A stretch of DNA of 64,000 nt from Tupaia tana (taxonomy: Eukaryota; Chordata; Mammalia; Scandentia; Tupaiidae), in contig JAKSZU010000008.1 in assembly GCA_026018925.1 (NCBI GenBank), forward strand, positions 10,581,626-10,645,625, written 5' to 3'. The translations under genes were made by a program, and so were the position numbers. Shown here in pieces: positions 36,397 through 44,600 of this stretch. Every line of letters begins with the position of its first letter. The first letter of the stretch is position 1. Under the pieces are notes generated by a model. It was not told where the DNA came from, did no database searches, and was given only the letters and a program-made list of their open reading frames with translations.

Positions 36397-39300
36397 TATT
36401 ATGTACTTGTATGCCTATTTATGCATTGTATTCCAAAATAATTTGAGATTCTCAGGAGTTAATGGTAGGCTATTATGTTAAGCTGGCATATATAGCCAAA
36501 TTTATTTGGCAGTTATAAATTTTTGTGAGAGTTTTATCTATGGCTCTAATCCTAATGTTGTTTCCTTAAAGAAATTCACAAAGAAGATGAAAAGAGAATG
36601 TACTTTTACAAGTACAGGTTTCTAAAGAAATCTAATTATTTGGGTAAAATCGTCATTTTTCTATGTAAACTAATTGGTTTTCTAAACTGTTAAGCCAAGG
36701 TTGGCCAAATTAAAATGAGGAAATGTTTGCCAAGGTTGCGTGTTGCATGGTCAATGCAATGCACCTGACTTAAAAGGTAAAATTGGTATAAAGGGATCAA
36801 AATCCAATGTTGAACATGGACTCATGAAAACATTGCCTGGTGTCCTCTGATTCCTCTTTATAGTTCTTGTTATTAAGTTAACAAGTTTCTGCTATTCCTA
36901 TTATTGTTTTTTTTTAATTGTAAAAATATTGAGAGGGTCTATTAGAAAATTGTTCAATTTTACATGGAAAAGTTGTTAAACGAATTTTGTTATTGTTTGT
37001 ACATGTTCATAAGCTGCTGGTATTTGCTAAAATTTAGGCTTGCCAAAAAAATAAACAATTTGCTCTATATAGATGTATGACAAGCTTAATAGCTCCTTTA
37101 AAACATCAAATTTCCCAAGGTAAAAAAAAAAAAAAAAGATAAATGTGCATAGTTGTTAAAAATTGGGCCTACAGGGACCAGCAGTTAGCGTAATGGCTAT
37201 GTTGCTGGACTCCCAAGTAGTCGGCTGCGGTTCAAGTCCCGGACCTGGTGGCTTAAACTCACGCCAGGTGCATGTGCATGCGTGCCCAAGATCCCGAGAG
37301 AAGAATGGAGGAGAAGGGATTGTGGCATGACCATCCCCCCTGGGGGGTGATTTCCTGCTTTCTGTCTCTCTGTCTCTCTATCTGTCTGGCGAGCGCACGC
37401 GCCCTATAACAAAAAATCCTCTCCAAAAAAAGAAAAAAAAAATTGGGCCTACAGGGACCAGCAGTTAGCGTAATGGCTATGTCGCTGGACTCCCATGTAG
37501 TCAACTGCGGTTTGTGTCCCAGACCCGGTGGCTTAAAACTCATGCCGGGCGCGCGTGTATGCATGCCCAAGATCCCGAGAGGAGAATGGAGGAGAAGGGA
37601 TTGTGGTGTGGCCATCCCCCCAGGGGGGATTTCTCGCTTTCTGTCTCTCTGTCTCTCTCTGTCTGTCTGGCAAGCGCACGCGCTCTATGGCAAAAACCTC
37701 TCCCAAAAGAAAAAAAAATTGGACCTACATATCTGGAACAAAAACTAGAAAACTAGTGTCTAACAGCTTAATAGGGTGAGAGTCTCAGGAATGGGGTGAA
37801 ACAAGTTAAGGCTAGAGCTCCAGGCTGCCTCGTCCCCCAGTCCCTTTCCTTTTTTGTACTTCTGTTTCTTTTAGTTAGGCCTCTCTACCCACTGGAGTCT
37901 CCCTTTAGTTAAATGATCAAGAAAGAGGTTTAGCTAGGAAAACAAACATTTAGATTGAGATTGCATTCTCTAGTTAGATCTTTTGTATAAGCGATAAGGG
38001 AGATGCCTTATAAAAACCTGTAAACTAGACTTCACCCTCAGCTGCTCCTTGCAGGATCCTATCAAAACTTAGGTTCACTTCTCAGTGTAGGAACAATTCA
38101 CAACAAATATCAGAAAAGTTCCCAAATTACTCAGAGAAGTGTTATAACAAAATGGGCAAGGCACCTTAACCTTTGATTTAACTCTCACTCAGTAGTCACT
38201 CGTGGTAATCCTGAAGACTGGGAACTACTCTGAGGACAGGATCTGGAAATGGCCCAGATCAGAGCCTCTGCCTCAGAAGAAGCTCTGTTTCCAATGTGGG
38301 CAGCTCAGGCACTGAACAATGCCCATGACTGCCGTCCTCATGTCCTCCATTGGGGCCTTGTCCCCAGTGTGGATTTGGCGACTAGAGACGGGACAGAATG
38401 CACTGAGCTCCGAAGGGAGCTCTGGACTTCTGCAGTCTTTTCTGGCCTTTGAAAGTGAGGACTGATGGGGCCCGAGACCCCAACTGTTCCCCTTGGACAT
38501 CTGACGACTTCACTGGACAAGCCTCAGGTAACCCTTAAAGTGACTAAGATTAATTTCTGTCTAAATCAGAGGTTAAGGCTGTTTCCAAAAGTACATTCAT
38601 TTAAAAAGATAAGAAAAATAGTAACAAACAGGTTGGCTGACCATGTGACAAGAGAGAGAATTATAAGACCTAGCCAGAGGGGAGATATTTCTATCAGTAA
38701 CTAAAAATTCTTGTAGCCACCCCAGATTCTGTCTTTCTGTCCTTGCCCTCCTTAACTCTAGGGAAAAAGTAGTAGCAGTAGGCTACTAGACAACCCCAAA
38801 AAATGATTGATGTTACTAGATCGACAGACCAATAGTCCCTGAGGCCCTTGGACAAGTCATTATAGATCAGGTACACCAGATTACCTACTTAGAAAAAAAA
38901 AAAAAAAAAAACAAAGCTTGCTAAGCTGGTTAAGAGAAAAATACTTTGTGCCTAGTCTAGATAGCCTTATCAATGGTGTTGCTGCAAAATGTGTTTCTAG
39001 TAAAAAAGGTTGAAAAGAAAAGTTTTCATACAGAAAGAATTTTGTATTGTGAGTTTTTGTCTGAAAATAGAATGGCTATATCAGAAGTGGAAAAAAAAAA
39101 AACAGGACAGAAACTAGAAGATGTAAAACATGTTGAATGTTTGAGTTGTGTTACAAAAGTCTAAGAAAGAGTTATAAGAATTGATCAAGTTAGTGTTCGG
39201 GAGCTGGTTGTGCTATCTTTAAATGTTATATACAGTGAAACAACTAAAAGAGAGGAGCCCCTCCCCTTTATGATGGTGCTTCAGAGACCAGAGAGTGGCA

Positions 39301-41615
39301 GCCTTGCTCTAGTCACTCCAGGGGCTGACTGCAAGTCGGACATTGTCAAGAGTGTGGCTCAGCAGCTCCATGATTAGGTGGTCGGAGAAAGGACGGGCTG
39401 CTGCTTACTCATGAGACAGATAAAGGCCTTTAAATATTAGATGCTAGTTGCCTCTGGACCTAGAGCCTGAGTATACCAGGCACTGCACTATCAAGGTGAC
39501 TCTCCTTAACAGATATTTGAAGAGACTCAAAGAAAAAAAATGGCATGATTTCTTTTTTTCTGAGAAATTTTGTTATTTCCGTAAGTACCTAACCAAGTGC
39601 CGTCCTGCTTCTGTAAACTGCTTGCATTGTCTCGAAAAGCGCTGTGTCATAGTCTCCCTGTCAGTGATTGAACCTGGTGACTGCATGCCATGAACATTGG
39701 CCCAGGCCATCCGACCAGACACTCCCATACGTGAGCAATTGCGCCCAGCAACTAGAGACCATAGAATCAGCCCATCCCTGACTGGGTCCATATAGAGCTC
39801 AATAACAGGGGTCCATGATTCACTCCACTATGTACTTGGGAAAGGGGGAAATGAATGGCTAGAGTGGCTCCATTTTGTTAAACCCACCTTGCTTGCCATT
39901 TCAAGGAGGCGAGCTGATTACGTAGGAGAAGATCCTAAGACCATCACCCCACCCAGGCTGGCCAATGATAAGAAACAAAGGAAATACCAGAGACCTGAAG
40001 TAACTTTCTTGCCAATCAGTAAAAGACAACTATGTTTCTTGAAATCTATAGTCAATGTGTAGCCGACTGAGTTCATTCCTCAGCACCCCTCGACCTCCCC
40101 CTCAATGGCCAAATAAAAACCCAGCCCAACTAACACTGGGGCTCTCCACTCTGACTTGCTGTGCTTCTAAGACTGGGACTCCTGGCTCGAGCCCAATTTA
40201 AAGTGCCCCTTGTGTGTTTACATCGGAATCAGCTCCTTGGTTGTCTCTTGGCTATTTCGTGACCAGGGTACAACATAATCAATCATTAATTTTTATGTGT
40301 GTGTGCATATATGTATTTGTGTACACACATACTTATGAGATTTGTTTGTTACAGAATAATCATTTTGGATAGAGTAGTACATACATTTGGTAAAAAGAGC
40401 TTTTGTGTGTGCAACCAAGTGAGTGACTCACTGTTAACCCTTTCAGGAGCTGTGAGCCTTTGGCAAGTGCCTGGCAAGAACACATTCCAGACATGGATGT
40501 GTGTGATCACTGAGCATAGACTGCTATGAGGTTGGGCATCTCTGTCTGAAGGTCCACTTCAAATCTACTATCCGTAACTGAAATTTCTCCAGGTTCCACA
40601 GCTGAGCCCCTGCCATGGTGTCTCCTCAGTCCTAACTGTACCAGTAATTTCCTTCATCCTTTCCACCTGAATTATCCATCTCCTGTTGGCATAACCCACA
40701 ACATACCGCAAGCCTGCTCAGAGAACAGCTTTGATAAAGCTTAACTAGGGGCAAAGTGCAAAGCGTCTTTAAACAATGATTTGAAGACATTTTTCTATTT
40801 CTTTTGCTCTGAACTAGATCTTTTGGGTGACATGACAGTCTGTTTTGCTGTTTTCAAGTAGGAAATGTTGACTGCCCAGACTTGGTTCTCTAATTCCTGC
40901 TCAGATAACAAATACCTGGTCCTGACAGATAACGCGTTTGGAGAGATTAGCTAACTATCGCCATGATGCAGTAGAGGGAATAAGCCATGAAAGGAAGAAT
41001 TAATATTACCGAGCTGACATTGGCAGAGACATTAGACTCCATTAGCTTGGTGAGAAGCAAAACAGAGGAAAACATCCATGAGAGGCCAACTTTTTATTTT
41101 ATTTTTTTAGCTATTTTTACTATAGGGTGTGTGAGTTTGCCAGAGAGACAGAGAGGGACAGAGAGACAGAAAGCGAGAAATCACCCCAGAGGGATAGCCA
41201 TGCCACAATCCCTTCTTTCCATTCTCCTCTCAGGATTTTGGGCATGAATGCACACATGCCCAGCATGATTTTCAAGCATCTGGGTCTGGGACTTGAGTCA
41301 TGGTTGACCATGTGGGAATCCAGCGCTTTAACCACTACACCACCTGCTGACCGCCAAGAGGCTAACTTTTAAAGAAGGACAGGGCCAGCAGGTGGTGAAG
41401 TGGTTAAGGCAGCTGGCTTCCATATGGCCAACTGTGCAGGTCAAGTCCCAACAACAGAGACTTGAAAAACACACATGGTGCATGTGTGAACATGCTCCAA
41501 ATAACTAGAGGAGAACTGAGAAAAAGGGATTGTGGCATGGCCATTCCCCTGGGGAGTGATTTCTCACTCTCCTCCTCTCTTTCTGTCTCTCTCCAGCGAG
41601 CACTTGCATCCTATG

Positions 41616-41649
<34 letters not shown>

Positions 41650-44600
41650 AAATCAAAAGAAGGAAGAACATTGTTGGCTTGGTGAGAAATTTAATATGAG
41701 CTTGCCCTTAATCTTAGACCAAGGAGGGGAGTACATAGAACTGAGGAGGAAGTGGAATCTTTGGTGGAAGGTATTCCCAAATACTTAAGAAAAATCCACA
41801 GTTGCTGTCATCCTGTCTAAGAAGAAGCCCTTTGCCTTAGAGACTCTCGAGGCAAGAGATGTTTTACCTGGATCATGGGATCTAATGTTCGCTGTAACTC
41901 TAAGTAAGCTTAAGTAGGCAACATCATCTTTGTTCACAGATAAAAAAACAGATTCTGAGAAATTAAGATCTTGCCCCAAGACTCATAGCTTCTAAGAGGA
42001 TTAACAGTGAATCATTCAATTTGGATTCACACAAAAGCTCTTTTTACCAAATATTTGGATGCACACACAAAAGCTCTTTTACCAAATGTACTACTCTGTC
42101 TATACAAAATGATTATTTCTGTAACAAAAAAATCTCATAAATGTATATGTACACAAATATACATTCACACACATAAATATTAATTACTGATTAGACCTGA
42201 CTACTTGGGAATAAATTATTAACCTGGTTATTCTAATAATAACGCTACACTTGTATGAATATTGGCTTTCTATGTTAGGAAGAGAATATTATCTCAATCC
42301 TATGTGGGAAAGTTAATTACTATGCCCCTTTAAAATGCTACCATTGCTATTCAATTTTATCACAGATTTCTTTTTCTTTCTTTCTTTTTTTTTTTTTTTT
42401 TTGAGAGAGATTTTTACTTTACAGCTCATGAACCCCCCAAAGACAGAAAGCGAGAAATCACCCCCTCAGGGTGGATGGCCATGCTGCAATCCCCTCTCCT
42501 TCATTCTACTCTCAGGATTTTGGGCATGCACACATGCGTGCCTGGTGTGTTTCAAGACTTCAGGTTCTGGGACTTGAACTGCAGTTGACCATGTGGGAGT
42601 CCAGTAATATAACCATTATGTCATCTGCTAGTCCCAATTTTCTCAAAGATTTTTAGGATTTTGGTAATGACTGGTTTGTTGAAATTCTTGTAGCTAAGTC
42701 TGACATTAATATTTGGATTTATTGGAGGCAGGTAATTGAAGGTAACCAAAAAAGTAGTTAAAATAGTTGGCTTAGAAAAATTCCATTTATATTTTCCTTC
42801 TGTTGACAAAAGAAAAAAAAAATTTAGAGATTTTTTTTTTTGTTGTTATAAGGCACATGCACTCGCCAGAAAGACAGAGAAAGCCAGAGAGACAGAAAGT
42901 GAGAAATCACCCCCAGGGGACATGGCCATGCTGCAATCCCTTCTCCTCCAGTCTCCTCTTGGGATCTTCATGGCACGCATGAATTTAAGCCACTGGGTCC
43001 GGGACTCGAACTATGGTCAGCTACATGGGAGTCCAGCGACCTAGCCATTATGCCAACTGCTGGTCCCTAGACAGAAGGAAAGTTTAAGATGTATTCCAAT
43101 GGCAAAAGATGATTTGGCCTGGTTTCCTACTAGATAGGAAGAAAATTTTAACCAAGAAGAAAAGATTTGTTGTGGGGTAAGGGATTGAATGATTATATTA
43201 TTTAAAACTTTTTTAAAAAATAAATATTTCTTTCTTGAGAGAGAGAGAGAGAGAGAAACAGGGGCCCCCGAGAGAGTCTTCTCACACCACAATCCTGTGT
43301 CCATCTTTCTGGCCAGCCAGAATCATAGGCATACCTACTGGTGCTCCTGGTGTTTTAGGCTGACCCAGCATCTGAATCCTGGGCTTTCCCATGTGGCTCC
43401 AGTATCATGCAATGTCACCCCACTGCCTGTGCCATAGATTACAGTACTTTATGTCAAAGAAAAAGGATTATGAAGGGTTCTTTTTACTGGCATACATACA
43501 TACTTGGTGGGTGCAACATGGGCTTTGATGCTAGGTGATGGGTCACAGCTCAACTCGCTCACTTCTCTGATCTGATAAATTCCTTCAGTGCTCTCTGCTT
43601 CTGTTTCTTCAGGAACAACATGGAGACATGGTAAGTACCTACTTCATTGTGAAGATTGTATATGATAATGCTTCAGGAGCAAAGACGTTTTCAGGTATCC
43701 TGATCTGGCTAGTGCTATCAGCCCGGAGCCCTTGACAGACTGCTTCCATGAACTCAATCCAAACAAAATGACGTGTGTACTGTTCCTGTCATATTTTACC
43801 CACTTTTGCAAAATGAGGGCTCATTTTGATTCTACTTGCTCTGTACTAAAGTACACTTAGGGTTCTATAATGTGTGTAACTCTTCCCATGAGCTGGTGGT
43901 GAATTACAAAGAACAAATCCTGGGGGGGGGGGGTGTCCCAAAACAAAGGAGGTAATGGAAAATGAAGGAGAAGAGTGGACAGTGACTGAAGAGGTGTCAT
44001 AGAGTAATGATTCAATACATAAAAATAAATGAATCAATAAGTAAATTTCAAGGAAAGCTTAGATTGCTAATAGGAGGGAAAATTCCTCACAAAATCTGTT
44101 ACCACACCATATGCATGTTTGAATCATCGTGTAGTAGAGAAGAGAGCTGACTTTGGCTCCAGAGTGCCTGGTTGAAACCTTGGCTGCACCAATCACTAGT
44201 TTTGTGATCTTGGGTAAGTGGCACATTCACCTGGTTTCCTCACTTGTAAAGAGAGATGATGATAATGATAGACAAGGAAAAGAGTGTTTTGTATTGATTG
44301 AAGGAGCTATTATGTGTATAAAGTGCTTAGAATAGGCCAGCAGATGGTGTGGTGTTTAATGTGTTGGAACTCCCACATGACCAGTTGTGGTTCAAGTCCT
44401 GGAACTGGTGGCTTGCTTTCTGACTTTCTCTCTCTTTTTCTCTCTCCTTCTCTGTCTCTCTCTCTCCCTTTCTCTGTCTCTCTCACCCCTCTCTGTCTTT
44501 CTCTCTCCCTCTCTATCTCTCTCTCTCCCTCTCTGTCTCTCTCTGATGAGCACACAAACCCTGTAGCAAAATAAAAAATTTATTATAAATAAAATTAAAT

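Larger units (their letters stand above)
33270..40275 (+). mobile_element. Gammaretrovirus-like endogenous provirus (ERV1 type), defective
   Basis: Two LTRs (33270-33702 and 39852-40275), each TG...CA; 4-bp target duplication taat (33266-33269 and 40276-40279); primer-binding site at 33705; polypurine tract just before the 3' LTR. Coding remains are small: a matrix start (34091), zinc-knuckle sequence (about 38260-38400) and a protease start (about 38520). No reverse transcriptase, integrase or envelope was recognised. The LTRs differ by roughly 10-13% by eye plus an 8-9 bp indel, so it is an old insertion. It lies in SDR16C6 intron 1, antisense to the gene. Confidence 0.92.

Noticed and set aside
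43922-43933. G12 run as a G-quadruplex regulatory site
   Set aside because: A single uninterrupted G run in an otherwise plain stretch; more likely a mononucleotide repeat.
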